DNA of 64,000 nucleotides from GAS188 sp963794475 (GTDB lineage Bacteria; Pseudomonadota; Alphaproteobacteria; Rhizobiales; Beijerinckiaceae), in assembly GCA_963794475.1 (NCBI GenBank), contig CAWCDW010000003.1:434001-498000 (forward strand). Direction: 5' to 3'. A model generated the notes under the pieces. It worked only from the letters and a program-made list of their open reading frames with translations. It was not told the origin of the DNA and did no database searches. Each line of letters opens with the position of its first letter. Positions within the stretch are counted from its first letter, which is position 1. The translations under genes were made by a program, and so were the position numbers. This document shows, one piece after another, positions 37,930-47,619 of this stretch.

Positions 37930-38874
37930 ATGCCGCAAGATCTTTTGAGCGCGCTTCGCGCCGCCGCGCCGCGCTTGCGCGGAGAGCTCAACGCCAACGC
38001 CCCGCTCGCGCCGATCTCCTGGTTTCGCGCCGGCGGAGCGGCCGAGCTTCTCTTCACGCCGGTCGATCTCGACGATCTTCGTCATTTCCTGAGCGCGGTC
38101 CAAAAGACGCCCGTTGCGCGCGAGCTGCCGATCCTGACCATTGGGCTTGGCTCGAACCTTCTGGTGCGCGACGGCGGCGTCGGCGGCATCGTGATCCGCC
38201 TCGGCAAAGGCTTCATGCAGGTCGAGCAGGAGCCCGATGAACGGGTTCGCGCCGGTGCCGGAGCGCCGGACGTTAAGCTCGCGCTGGGTGCGGCGAAATT
38301 CGGCCTCGCCGGGCTTTCCTTCTATCGCGGCATTCCAGGCACCGTGGGCGGTGCGCTGCGCATGAATGCGGGCGCCTATGGCGGCGAGACGAAGGATGTG
38401 CTCGTCGAGGCGAAGGCCCTCGATCGCGCCGGCGAGATGGTGACGCTCGGCAACGCCGCGATGGGATTTTCCTATCGCCGCTCGGCCGCACCCGATCACC
38501 TCGTCTTCGTCGCGGGCTTGTTCCAAGGGCGCGAAGGCGACGAAGAGACGATCCGCGCCGAGATGCAAGAGATCACCGGCAAGCGCTCATCCACCCAGCC
38601 GGTCAACACGCATACGGGCGGCTCGACCTTCAAGAACCCGCCGGGGCGCAAATCCTGGGAGCTCATCGACGCCGCAGGCTGCCGCGGCTTGCGCATCGGG
38701 AATGCGCAAGTCTCCGAACTTCATTGCAACTTCCTGATCAACAATGGGGGCGCCACCGCCGACGAGATCGAGGCTTTGGGCGAAGAGGTGCGCCGGCGCG
38801 TGCGCGATACCTCGGGCGTCGATCTCGAATGGGAGATCAAGCGCGTCGGCGTGGCGGCAACGCAAAGGGCTTGA
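37930..38874 (+). CDS. murB: UDP-N-acetylenolpyruvoylglucosamine reductase
   Basis: 314 residues. FAD-dependent reduction of enolpyruvyl-UDP-GlcNAc in peptidoglycan precursor synthesis, cytoplasmic. Visible motifs are SWFRAGGAAELLFTP, LTIGLGSNLLVRDGG (FAD site), SFYRGIPGTVGGALRMNAGAYG, and GGSTFKNPP with the catalytic Ser, then LHCNFLINNGGATADEI. It is separated from murC/ddl, which are not in this window. The frame is open upstream to 37792, where an ATG overlaps the previous stop, but the family starts at MPQDLL. Confidence 0.94.
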   Translation: MPQDLLSALRAAAPRLRGELNANAPLAPISWFRAGGAAELLFTPVDLDDLRHFLSAVQKTPVARELPILTIGLGSNLLVRDGGVGGIVIRLGKGFMQVEQEPDERVRAGAGAPDVKLALGAAKFGLAGLSFYRGIPGTVGGALRMNAGAYGGETKDVLVEAKALDRAGEMVTLGNAAMGFSYRRSAAPDHLVFVAGLFQGREGDEETIRAEMQEITGKRSSTQPVNTHTGGSTFKNPPGRKSWELIDAAGCRGLRIGNAQVSELHCNFLINNGGATADEIEALGEEVRRRVRDTSGVDLEWEIKRVGVAATQRA

Positions 38875-39077
38875 TCGAGGCTCGCGCCCGATCCGGCCAC
38901 ACGCGACCCCTTTATCGGCTGACGCGCCATGGCGAGCAGTCATGCCGGGCAATTGAGCGAAACCCTCGACGCTTCCTTCACCGTGACAGCCGAAAGCATG
39001 AAGTTCGACGCGCCGCATCAACATCTGCTGAACCCGCATCCGATACTCTTGCGCGTCAAGCACTTCCTGGATCGGCC

Positions 39078-39623
39078 ATGCTCGTCGATGTACTCAAATT
39101 CGCGGGGCGCCCTCTCGCCGTGGCGCTTGTCCTGATCCTTCTCGCGGTGAAGGGCTTCGAAACGCTCCAAAAAACGCCGCAGCCTGCTTCGGCCGGCTCC
39201 GCGCCGACCGAGGCTGCCTTGTCCCGAGGCTTACCGAGCCCGGCTTTCGGAGGCGGCCCGATGACGCTCAATGGGGACCGGGCCGGCCAGTTCCAGGCCA
39301 ATGTCGTCGTCGACGGCGCGAGCTTGAGGATGCTCGTCGACACAGGCGCGTATTCCGTCGCGCTTACCGCGGAGGATGCGGAACGTGCCGGCATCCGTCC
39401 CTTCCCGAGCGATTACAATCAGCCGGTCAACACGGCCAATGGCGTGGTCATGGCGGCAAAGGCCGAGTTGCGTGAAGTCTCGCTCGGCCCGATCCATGTG
39501 CGCGATGTCTCGACCATCGTGCTGCCGCGCGGGGCTGGACACATCAGCCTCTTGGGCATGACCTTCCTCAAGCGCCTCTCCGGTTTCCAGGTGCTCGACA
39601 ACCGGCTGGTGTTGACGCCTTGA
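39078..39623 (+). CDS. Membrane-anchored retropepsin-like aspartic protease (TIGR02281 type)
   Basis: 181 residues. An N-terminal membrane segment (about 10-24) is followed by a low-complexity linker and one aspartyl protease lobe with active-site Asp88 in RMLVDTGAYSVALT, then ILLGMTFLKRL-like ISLLGMTFLKRLSGF near the C-terminus. Such proteins dimerise to form the active site and face the periplasm. The gene follows murB after 203 bases. The frame extends upstream but the start chosen precedes the anchor. Confidence 0.85.
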   Translation: MLVDVLKFAGRPLAVALVLILLAVKGFETLQKTPQPASAGSAPTEAALSRGLPSPAFGGGPMTLNGDRAGQFQANVVVDGASLRMLVDTGAYSVALTAEDAERAGIRPFPSDYNQPVNTANGVVMAAKAELREVSLGPIHVRDVSTIVLPRGAGHISLLGMTFLKRLSGFQVLDNRLVLTP

Positions 39624-39650
39624 TCCTTCGGCGGCCTCCAATTTTACTTG

Positions 39651-41501
39651 TCATGGGCTTTGCGGGTTCTTCGCCCTCTCGAACCCGTCATCGCTCCAGG
39701 CTTCGGTGCCAACTCCATGGCGACAGAAGAAGAGACAATCCGGATCATATTTCCGCTTAATGGCGGTGAGCCGCGCGTAATTCACACCCCAATAGGATTT
39801 CTGCCAATCGCCTTCGAAGAAGCTGCTTTCGGCGACGTAGGAGCCGCCGCCAGGCGCGACTTTCTTGAGCTCGCCCATGGCCTTCGCGATTTGCGCGGCA
39901 TGGCGGCGCGCCAAGGCGAGGTCGGGCTCGCGGCCCTTGAGGCCCGGATAAGCGGGCGGGCCTTCACCAGCGATGATCGCGAGAACGAAAGCGTCGAGCA
40001 CGGCCGGGTTCATCGCCGTATCGGCGACATCGGCGAGGGTTTCGGCTGTGGCCCCGGCGAGGCCCTTCTGGAAGTGGAGCTCGACCGTCCAAATCCTGCC
40101 GGCAGCGATGAGCGCGTCGACGAGTTCCTCGCGACGGCCCGCTTGCAGAAGCGCGGCTGGAAGCCAAAGGGATTCGAAGCCGTGAAGGAAATGCCCGGCC
40201 TCGGCGAGGTTGCCCGACCAGAATATGTTTTCTTCGGGAGCGCCAATTCGATCGTCCATGAGCACGGCCTGTGGCGCATAGGTTTTGAGGAAGGCCGGAT
40301 CCCAGCGATGGCGCGCCGGCACGCCGATGACGAGCGGCATCCGCTTGAAGGTGAAGTCCTTACCCGATGCCTCGACCCAATCGAAAAACGGCCGCCACAG
40401 AGCCGCCGCCGATGGCTGGTCGAGGCCGTGCCATTCCATGCCGATCTCGAGCCGATTGCCGGGGTGGAGCTTCACGATCTCACCCCAATGGGAATTGAAA
40501 AGGCTTTCGGCGTAAAAACTCACGAAGCGCGCGATGAGCCGGCGAAAGGCGTCATCGGAGGCAGCATCGATCGTCGCGAGCACCACACCGAAATAGGCGG
40601 GCAGCTCACGCGCTCGAAGCGTCATGCGCGTGACCACGCCGAGGCTGCCCCCGCCACCGCCTTTGAGGCCCCAGAACAAATCCGGATTCGTGCAGGCATT
40701 GGCGATCCGCACCTTTCCGTCCGCGGTGACGATTTCGGCCTCGAGCAATCCCGCCGCCGCGGTTCCATAAGCCTTCGAATAGCTGCCGAATCCACCTCCT
40801 TGCACGAGGCCCGCCACGCCGACCGTGCCGCAGCCGCCGCCTTGCACATAGCGACCGCCCTTGGTGGTGACTTCGTTGTAGGTGTGCATCCAGATCGCGC
40901 CGGCGCCGACGGTGGCCGCCGGTTGCGGCGACGCATGCGCCGCGCAGCCCTCGGCGACGAAGTCGGGCCGCATGACGATGTCGTTCATCGCGCGCGTCCA
41001 GATGAGGAGCGAGTCGGGCGCGTTGGACGTGCCGAGATAGCTGTGCCCACCGCCTTTCACCACGAGACGCAGATTGCGTTCGCGCGCGAAATCGACGGCG
41101 GCGACCACGTCCTCCACATTTTTCGCAACCACCGCATAGACGCTCGGGCGCAACGTCCAGGCATCGACCCAACCGGTCGTTTGCGTCAGCGCGACGTCGT
41201 CGCCGATGAAATAGGGGTTCTTCAGCTCCTTGAAGAGATGGTCGCAAGCCGCGCCGGACGGCGCCTCCTCGCACACGTGCAAAGGCGAATGGATCTCGAT
41301 CAGATTGCCGTTCACCCGGTTTCGCAGCTCCTCCCATTGAGCCGCTGACGGCCAATCGGGATCACTCGGCCTGACGCGAGTGGGGGCGCGCGCGGATGAG
41401 GGGCCGCCGGCTCGAACCGGGGCATCGGTCAGGCCCGACAAGCACGGCAGCAACAGCGTGGACGCCGCTCCCTTGAGCAAGCCTCTCCTGTTCATCGACA
41501 C
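39651..41501 (-). CDS. Tat-exported FAD-binding oxidoreductase (BBE-like)
   Basis: 616 residues. The N-terminus NRRGLLKGAAS is a twin-arginine signal. The FAD domain contains VVKGGGHSYLG with His153 and YVQGGGCGTVG with Cys224. Paired like this, they are the residues that bind FAD covalently in berberine-bridge type oxidases. The C-terminus has WGVNYARLTAIKRKYDP, the BBE box. Probably a periplasmic oxidase of sugars, alcohols or aromatic compounds. It is divergent from the arylamine N-acetyltransferase gene across 209 bases. Confidence 0.88.
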   Translation of the reverse strand: MSMNRRGLLKGAASTLLLPCLSGLTDAPVRAGGPSSARAPTRVRPSDPDWPSAAQWEELRNRVNGNLIEIHSPLHVCEEAPSGAACDHLFKELKNPYFIGDDVALTQTTGWVDAWTLRPSVYAVVAKNVEDVVAAVDFARERNLRLVVKGGGHSYLGTSNAPDSLLIWTRAMNDIVMRPDFVAEGCAAHASPQPAATVGAGAIWMHTYNEVTTKGGRYVQGGGCGTVGVAGLVQGGGFGSYSKAYGTAAAGLLEAEIVTADGKVRIANACTNPDLFWGLKGGGGGSLGVVTRMTLRARELPAYFGVVLATIDAASDDAFRRLIARFVSFYAESLFNSHWGEIVKLHPGNRLEIGMEWHGLDQPSAAALWRPFFDWVEASGKDFTFKRMPLVIGVPARHRWDPAFLKTYAPQAVLMDDRIGAPEENIFWSGNLAEAGHFLHGFESLWLPAALLQAGRREELVDALIAAGRIWTVELHFQKGLAGATAETLADVADTAMNPAVLDAFVLAIIAGEGPPAYPGLKGREPDLALARRHAAQIAKAMGELKKVAPGGGSYVAESSFFEGDWQKSYWGVNYARLTAIKRKYDPDCLFFCRHGVGTEAWSDDGFERAKNPQSP

Positions 41502-41710
41502 ACCTGGTGAAGGGTATCTGGACAGCGAAGGTTAAGCTCGGTGCAAGACGCTTACAATGAGCGAATTGCTATCGCCAGTCGGTCCGACATTCCTGCCCGA
41601 GCTTGAAAAATATTGGAAAGTAACGTCATCCATGGCCGGCCTGACTGTCTCGACGGCTTTGGAGCGGGTGCCGACTTTCGTCACCGCAAACCATTCGTAG
41701 AGAGAATGCG

Positions 41711-42517
41711 ATGCTCGATACCGACGCCTATTTCGCCCGCATCGGCTATGAGGGCAAAGCTTCCGCCGATCTTGCGACGCTCAGCGCGCTCCATGCGCTG
41801 CATCCGGCCGCGATCGTCTTTGAAAACCTCGACCCTCTGCTCGGTCGGCCCGTTCCGCTCGATCTTGCGGCGCTTCAGGCAAAGCTCATCACCGGCCGGC
41901 GCGGCGGCTATTGCTTCGAGCAGAATACGCTGTTCAAGGCCGTGCTCGAAGCGCTCGGTTTCTCGGTCACGAGCCTCGCCGCGCGCGTTTCGTGGATGGT
42001 GCCGGCCGGCGCGCCGCCAAACCCGCGTGCCCATATGGTGCTTAAGATCGATCTCCCCGACGGCGCCTATCTCGCCGATGTCGGTTTCGGTGGATTGCTT
42101 GCCTCGGCTCCCTTGCGGTTTCTCTACGATGTCGAGCAACAGACACCCGCAGGCGTTCTGCGCCTCGTCGAGAGCGACGGGCTCGTGACCTTGCAAGCCA
42201 AGCTCGCTTCACATTGGCAGGATGTCTACCGCTTCACCTTGGAGCCGCAATTTCCGATCGATTTCGAGGTCGCCAACTGGTTCACCTCGACTCATCCGAA
42301 TTCCCGCTTTCGGAATGTCTTGATGGTCCAGCGGCTGACGCCGAAGGGACGCGTGAGCCTCTTCAATAGGCGTCTTAATCGCCGCTTCGCCGATGGCCGT
42401 GTGGAAGAGGTCATGCTCACCGACGCGAGAGAACTCAAGCAGACGCTCAAGACCGAATTCGACCTTGCGCCGCAAGCTGATCTCACCCCCGTCTTCGCCC
42501 GCTTGCCGGCGGGCTGA
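41711..42517 (+). CDS. nat: Arylamine N-acetyltransferase
   Basis: 268 residues. Transfers acetyl from acetyl-CoA to arylamines and hydrazines through a Cys-His-Asp triad: Cys68 in RGGYCFEQN, His108 in PRAHMVL and Asp123 in YLADVGFGG. Length and the conserved ENLDPLLGRPVPLD block fit the family. Cytoplasmic. It stands alone between an oxidase and lolA. Confidence 0.95.
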   Translation: MLDTDAYFARIGYEGKASADLATLSALHALHPAAIVFENLDPLLGRPVPLDLAALQAKLITGRRGGYCFEQNTLFKAVLEALGFSVTSLAARVSWMVPAGAPPNPRAHMVLKIDLPDGAYLADVGFGGLLASAPLRFLYDVEQQTPAGVLRLVESDGLVTLQAKLASHWQDVYRFTLEPQFPIDFEVANWFTSTHPNSRFRNVLMVQRLTPKGRVSLFNRRLNRRFADGRVEEVMLTDARELKQTLKTEFDLAPQADLTPVFARLPAG

Positions 42518-42570
42518 TCTCGCCGCCTCGACGCGGCTTGGATAATCCCACAGGCCGGAGCGGCGCGCCG

Positions 42571-43281
42571 TCAAAGCACCCGCTGATAGTCGATCACGAA
42601 CTCCTTATCGTCCGGCCGTCTCGAGGTGTCGAGATTCGAGAGCATGACGGTCGTGTCGTACCCTTGCGGGTCGGTCACCACCCAACGTCGCAAGCTCGTG
42701 ACCTTGGGATCGAAATACAAGGCGACGCGCGACGTGCCGCCGAAGGTCGAATGATCCTCGATCACGACCACGAAGGCATCGCCTTCGAGCTTCGCCGACT
42801 TGACGGCAACGTCACGGCGCAGATCGAGATGATCGGCGAGAAGGAATTTCAATGGCGTCTGGCCCAAGGGATAAAGGTCCTGCGTCGCGAGGCGCTTATC
42901 CCGCAAGATCACCGATTTGCCGTCCGCGACGATCTCGAGAGGGCTCGGCGGATCGTAATCGAAGCGAAGCTTGCCCGGCCGGCGCAGATAGAGCTTGCCT
43001 TCGGTGCGCGCCCCGTCCGGCCCGATCTGCGCGAAACGGCCGGTGAGCTGCGTCAGGCTGTTGAGATAAGCGTTTACCTGATCGATGGTCGGCACAGCGA
43101 CGGTGGCGGCTGACGCGTCGGCGCCTCCCGGCGTCGGGGGCGAGACAGCCGGGCGGGCCGCCGAGGGCGTGGCCGAAGGCGTGATCGACAGCGGGCGCGA
43201 AGCTTGCTGGGCCGCGAGCGGCGTCGCGGCAAGCGCCGCAAGGCAAAATCCGCTAGCTGTCACGATGATATGGCGCTTCAT
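42571..43281 (-). CDS. lolA: Outer-membrane lipoprotein carrier LolA
   Basis: 236 residues. A signal peptide (ending PLAAQ, about 22) is followed by an Ala/Pro-rich linker and the LolA fold: VNAYLNSLTQLTGRFAQIGP, GKLYLRRPGKLRFDYDPPSPLEIVADGKSV and VALYFDPKVTSLRRWVVTDP. Carries lipoproteins through the periplasm to the outer membrane. GGAG six bases before the ATG at 43281 selects this start. It is transcribed after ftsK and a ureohydrolase-like gene. Confidence 0.93.
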   Translation of the reverse strand: MKRHIIVTASGFCLAALAATPLAAQQASRPLSITPSATPSAARPAVSPPTPGGADASAATVAVPTIDQVNAYLNSLTQLTGRFAQIGPDGARTEGKLYLRRPGKLRFDYDPPSPLEIVADGKSVILRDKRLATQDLYPLGQTPLKFLLADHLDLRRDVAVKSAKLEGDAFVVVIEDHSTFGGTSRVALYFDPKVTSLRRWVVTDPQGYDTTVMLSNLDTSRRPDDKEFVIDYQRVL

Positions 43282-43492
43282 CCGCATCTCCTTGGCGAAA
43301 CCGCCGGGCTCGAAGGGGCGCAAACCCGTCGGCTTTCAAAACAACTCACTGCATCGCATTTGCGTTCACAAGAACCGCGTGAGGCCGCCGCGAACCCCCG
43401 AGCCCAGCCCTTAGAGACCGGCGAGATGGCGAAAGCACGGCGGCATGAGGGTCGCAGAGGAACCGAAAGCGCACGCGCCGTCCGAACGCTTG

Positions 43493-44404
43493 TCAGGCTT
43501 GGTGGTTGCGCGCGATGAGATTGAGGCTGCCGAGCGTCACGGTCGCGGCGAGCAAGGCCGACATGCCGCCGACATCGTGAGGCGGGCTCACCGTGTTGAC
43601 ATTGACGCCCACGAGGTTGAGCCCGCCGCACGCCTCCAGTGCCGCAAGCCCCTCGCGCGCCGAGGCGCCGCCCCATGTCGGCGTGCAAACGCCGGGCGCG
43701 ACCGAAGGATCGAAAAAATCCATGTCGTAGGAGAGGTAGACCGGCCGGTCGCCGACCTTTTGGCGCATCGTGGCGAACACATCGGCGATGCCGCGGCGCA
43801 AGAGCTCGTCCATGGTCACGACGTTGTAGCCGAGCTTGCGCGCATGGGCGAGCACGCCCGGCACCATGACGCTGCCGCGCATGCCGATCTGGAAGGAGCG
43901 CGGCGCGTCGACAAGCTCTTCCTCCACGGCGCGGGCGAAGGCGGTCGCGGTGTTGTAGCCGGGGATCGGATAGGCGTCGGTGTGCGCATCGATATGCACG
44001 GTGACGAGATCGGGATGAAGCCGATGCAGCGCCCGCATCTCGGGCAAGGCGATCGCGCCGTCACCGCCGAGCGAGACCGGCACGGCGCCGTTTGCCGCGA
44101 CGGCACCAATCGCTTCCTCGATGGCCGCGAGAGAGGGCTCGATTTCGCCCGGGCGAACGGGCGCATCCCCCATGTCGACGACACCGAGCGCCGCGACCGG
44201 GTCGAGATCGGCGCCGATGTCGTAGGGGCGAAGCAAGAGCGACTGCTCGCGTATGGCGGAAGGGCCAAGCCGTGCCCCGATGCGGTAGGGATGAGTGCCG
44301 CAATCGAATGGAAGGCCGACGATCGCGGCCTTTGCGCCCGCATTCGCGCTGCCGCGCGGCACGCCCATGAAGCTCGATGTGGGAAGGAAGGATGGGTTGG
44401 ACAT
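43493..44404 (-). CDS. Ureohydrolase-family protein (agmatinase-like), with altered metal site
   Basis: 303 residues. Agmatinase/guanidinobutyrase fold: the N-terminal PRGSANAGAKAAIVGLPFD and GARLGPSAIREQS, the metal motif D139-A-H141-T-D143, and the second pair D227-M-D229. The first ligand block reads GGDGAI at 114-119 where active family members have GGDHS, so the His ligand is missing at position 116. The nucleotide codon is GGC. The protein may be inactive or use another chemistry. It lies between ftsK and lolA on the same strand. Confidence 0.85.
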   Translation of the reverse strand: MSNPSFLPTSSFMGVPRGSANAGAKAAIVGLPFDCGTHPYRIGARLGPSAIREQSLLLRPYDIGADLDPVAALGVVDMGDAPVRPGEIEPSLAAIEEAIGAVAANGAVPVSLGGDGAIALPEMRALHRLHPDLVTVHIDAHTDAYPIPGYNTATAFARAVEEELVDAPRSFQIGMRGSVMVPGVLAHARKLGYNVVTMDELLRRGIADVFATMRQKVGDRPVYLSYDMDFFDPSVAPGVCTPTWGGASAREGLAALEACGGLNLVGVNVNTVSPPHDVGGMSALLAATVTLGSLNLIARNHQA

Positions 44405-44529
44405 GGTTCTGCCAGGGCTCGCGAGGACGCACGACTCCGATTGCTGGACGCAAGTTGAAACCGGATCGGCGTTTTAAACAAGCGAGCGTCGAGATAGGGT
44501 ACTTCGCGCGATGGCGGCGCCTGAATAAT

Positions 44530-47370
44530 TCACGCCTCGGCTTCGTCCTCCGCCATCATCTCGTCGCGCTGAGCGCCGGAACTCTCGAGGAGGATCTCGC
44601 GCTTTCCGGCGTGGTTCGCCGGGCCAACGATGCCTTCCTTCTCCATGCGCTCCATCAAGGAGGCGGCGCGGTTGTAGCCGATCTGCAGGCGGCGCTGGAT
44701 GTAGGAGGTCGAGGCTTTCTTGTCGCGCAGCACCACGGCGACCGCCTGATCGTAAATGTCGCCCGAAGGCGCGCCGAAGGCGCCTTGATCGAACACCGCG
44801 CCGTCCTCGTCGGCCTCCGCGGCATCCTCGTCCTCGGCGAGCACGTCGGCGAGATATTCGGGCCGGCCTTGCGACTTCAAATGAGCCACGACCTTCTCGA
44901 CCTCGGCGTCCGAGACGAAGGGTCCGTGCACGCGCGAGATGCGTCCGCCGCCCGCCATGAACAGCATGTCGCCCTGGCCGAGAAGCTGCTCGGCGCCCTG
45001 CTCACCCAGGATGGTGCGGCTGTCGATCTTCGAGGTCACCTGGAAGGAGATGCGGGTCGGAAAATTGGCCTTGATGGTGCCGGTGATGACATCGACCGAG
45101 GGGCGTTGCGTCGCGAGGATCACGTGGATGCCGGCGGCGCGCGCCATTTGCGCGAGACGCTGCACCGCCCCTTCGATCTCCTTGCCGGCGACCATCATGA
45201 GGTCGGCCATCTCGTCGACGATGACGACGATGAAAGGCAGGGCCTCGAGATCCATCACCTCCTGCTCGTAGACGGCCTCGCCCGTCTCGCGGTCGAAGCC
45301 GGTCTGCACGGTGCGGTTGATGACCTCGCCCTTCTGTTTCGCCTCGTGAATGCGCGCGTTGTAGCCGTCGATGTTGCGCACGCCGAGCTTCGACATGCGC
45401 TTGTAGCGCTCTTCCATCTCGCGCACCGCCCATTTGAGCGCCACCACCGCCTTCTTCGGGTCGGTGACCACTGGCGTGAGGAGATGCGGGATGCCGTCAT
45501 AGACGGAGAGTTCGAGCATCTTCGGATCGACCATGATCAGGCGGCATTCCTCCGGCTTCAACCGGTAGAGAAGCGACAAGATCATGGTGTTGATCGCGAC
45601 CGACTTGCCCGAGCCCGTGGTGCCCGCGATCAAGAGATGCGGCATGCGCGCGAGCTCGGCGATCACCGGTTCGCCGCCGATCGTCTTGCCGAGGCAAAGG
45701 GGCAGCCGGTATTTCGAGCTCTCGAAATCGGAGGAAGCGAGGAGCTCGCGCAAATAGACGGTTTCGCGGCGCTGGTTCGGTAGCTCGATGCCGATGGCGT
45801 TGCGGCCCGAGACGACGGCCACGCGCGCCGAGACCGCGCTCATCGAGCGTGCCACATCATCGGCGAGGCTGATGACGCGGGATGACTTGGTGCCCGGCGC
45901 CGGCTCGAGCTCGTAGAGCGTGACGACCGGCCCGGGCCTCACATTCATGATCTCGCCCCGCACGCCGAAATCCTCGAGCACGCCCTCGAGCAGCCTCGCA
46001 TTCTGCTCGAGCGCGTCTTCGCTCACCACCGGCCCGAGCTGGCGGCGCGGCTCGGAAAGCAGCATCAGCGGGGGAAGCTGATACGTAAGGCTGTCAAAGA
46101 GCTTCGGTTGCGCCTCCTTCACCAGGCGCTGGCCGGCTTTTGGCGGAGCTGCGGGGTTGGCGACGCGCTTTCGCGGCGCCGCCGCTTGCATTTCGACCCC
46201 ATTGTCCTCGGCCTCCTCCGGCTCCGCTAGCAGGTCAGAGCCAAGCGCCGCCGCCTCGGCCATCGGCAGCTCCGGCTCGATACGCGCCGCGGCCGCGGCA
46301 TCGACCGCGGACGCGCCCCCTCCGGCGACAGCCCGCGCAAGCCGCCGCGCATGCGTCACGAGGCTTGCCTTGCGCACCAGCATCTCGGCCGCGAGCCTGG
46401 CGCCCGGCGAATCGATCGGCGAGGGACGCGCGCTCAAAGCGTCACGGCCCAGAGCGGGAGATTGCCCCGGCATGACCGGCTGAAGATTGTGGATCTGGAC
46501 ACGCGAGGCGCCGTCCCGTCGGCCCGGCATGAGCCCGATCCCGTCGGCCGTCGCCCCACCGAAGCGCGGCTCTCGCTGCACGAGGCCTGAGCCCCTCTCC
46601 GAAGCGTTCAGGGCGCGGGCCTGCAAACGCCTCGCCAAGGCGCTCTTCGCGCTGAGAAAAGCATGAGCGAGGGCACCGGCCGAAAGGAGCGCCAACCCGG
46701 GTTCCGCGTCCGCGTCCTCAAAATCGTCGAGGCGCGAGCCTGCGGGACCGCGAAGCGGCATCGACACCGGCTCGTCATCCTCGCTCGTCATCCGCCGCGA
46801 CGGATCGCCGCCGGACGAGATGGAGGCCGTGAGCGCGAGGATCGCCACGATCGCGAGCCCCGCCGCGATCACGAGGCGCCCAACGCCATGCGCCATGCTG
46901 AAGGTGGCGAAGAGGCCGAGGATGGCATCGCCGGCGACCCCGCCGAGCCCGGTCGGCAGCGGCCAACGCGCGCTCGTCGGACAAGCGCTGGCAAAGCCCG
47001 CGGCGGCGAGCGTGCCGATGATCCACATGGCGAGGCGCGGCCACAGCGGCGTGAGCTTTCGCCGCCAGACAAGTCGCAAGCCCCAAAGCAAGGGCGGCAT
47101 CAAGGCCGCCGAGCTCGCAAGCCCGACCATCTGCATCATGATGTCGGAGACGACCGCTCCCGGATATCCGGCAAGGTTACGTACCGTGCCGTTCACCGCG
47201 TGGTTGATGCTTGGGTCCGACACCGACCAGCTCGCGAGCGCGAGCGCGGTCGCCCCCGAGGCTGCTATCAGCGTCGCGCCCACGGCTTCGAGCGCGCGGC
47301 GCGCGAGGAAATCGTGCACGACATCGGGCAGACCGTCGAGCGGAGAGGAAATGAAGCGCATCATGCGCAT
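44530..47370 (-). CDS. ftsK: DNA translocase FtsK
   Basis: 946 residues. Four or more N-terminal membrane segments (about 25-190) are followed by a long Pro/Arg-rich linker (to about 440) and the alpha-beta motor domain with Walker A AGTTGSGKSVAINTMI (near 580) and Walker B VVIVDEMADLMMV. The C-terminal gamma domain (IQRRLQIGYNRAASLMERME) reads polar DNA sequences. It pumps chromosomes at the septum and aids dimer resolution. The linker is long but typical for alphaproteobacterial FtsK. Confidence 0.96.
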   Translation of the reverse strand: MRMMRFISSPLDGLPDVVHDFLARRALEAVGATLIAASGATALALASWSVSDPSINHAVNGTVRNLAGYPGAVVSDIMMQMVGLASSAALMPPLLWGLRLVWRRKLTPLWPRLAMWIIGTLAAAGFASACPTSARWPLPTGLGGVAGDAILGLFATFSMAHGVGRLVIAAGLAIVAILALTASISSGGDPSRRMTSEDDEPVSMPLRGPAGSRLDDFEDADAEPGLALLSAGALAHAFLSAKSALARRLQARALNASERGSGLVQREPRFGGATADGIGLMPGRRDGASRVQIHNLQPVMPGQSPALGRDALSARPSPIDSPGARLAAEMLVRKASLVTHARRLARAVAGGGASAVDAAAAARIEPELPMAEAAALGSDLLAEPEEAEDNGVEMQAAAPRKRVANPAAPPKAGQRLVKEAQPKLFDSLTYQLPPLMLLSEPRRQLGPVVSEDALEQNARLLEGVLEDFGVRGEIMNVRPGPVVTLYELEPAPGTKSSRVISLADDVARSMSAVSARVAVVSGRNAIGIELPNQRRETVYLRELLASSDFESSKYRLPLCLGKTIGGEPVIAELARMPHLLIAGTTGSGKSVAINTMILSLLYRLKPEECRLIMVDPKMLELSVYDGIPHLLTPVVTDPKKAVVALKWAVREMEERYKRMSKLGVRNIDGYNARIHEAKQKGEVINRTVQTGFDRETGEAVYEQEVMDLEALPFIVVIVDEMADLMMVAGKEIEGAVQRLAQMARAAGIHVILATQRPSVDVITGTIKANFPTRISFQVTSKIDSRTILGEQGAEQLLGQGDMLFMAGGGRISRVHGPFVSDAEVEKVVAHLKSQGRPEYLADVLAEDEDAAEADEDGAVFDQGAFGAPSGDIYDQAVAVVLRDKKASTSYIQRRLQIGYNRAASLMERMEKEGIVGPANHAGKREILLESSGAQRDEMMAEDEAEA

Positions 47371-47518
47371 GGCATCGCAAACCCAGTGTTACGCTTTCGC
47401 GGCCCGAAGCTAAGCCGGCTGGGTTAATTAACCTTGACTTTCGGGAAAGCGCCGCGTGCCTCGCGCGCAACCCGGCCCAGACCCCAAGGTTTGGGGCGGC
47501 CAGAGCCGTGAATCGGGC

Positions 47519-47543
47519 AAAAAGGCGCGGTTTGCACCGCGCC
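47519..47543 (-). terminator. Rho-independent terminator of glnK-amtB
   Basis: On the minus strand GGCGCGGT-GCAA-ACCGCGCC is followed by TTTTT. It starts 77 bases after the amtB stop and ends before ftsK. Confidence 0.75.
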
Positions 47544-47619
47544 CCAAGCGAGCCGAGCCTCGCGATTTTCGGCGAAATCAGCGGTTATTTGTGCCTTTTG
47601 GCCGTGTCCGCAAAAAGGC

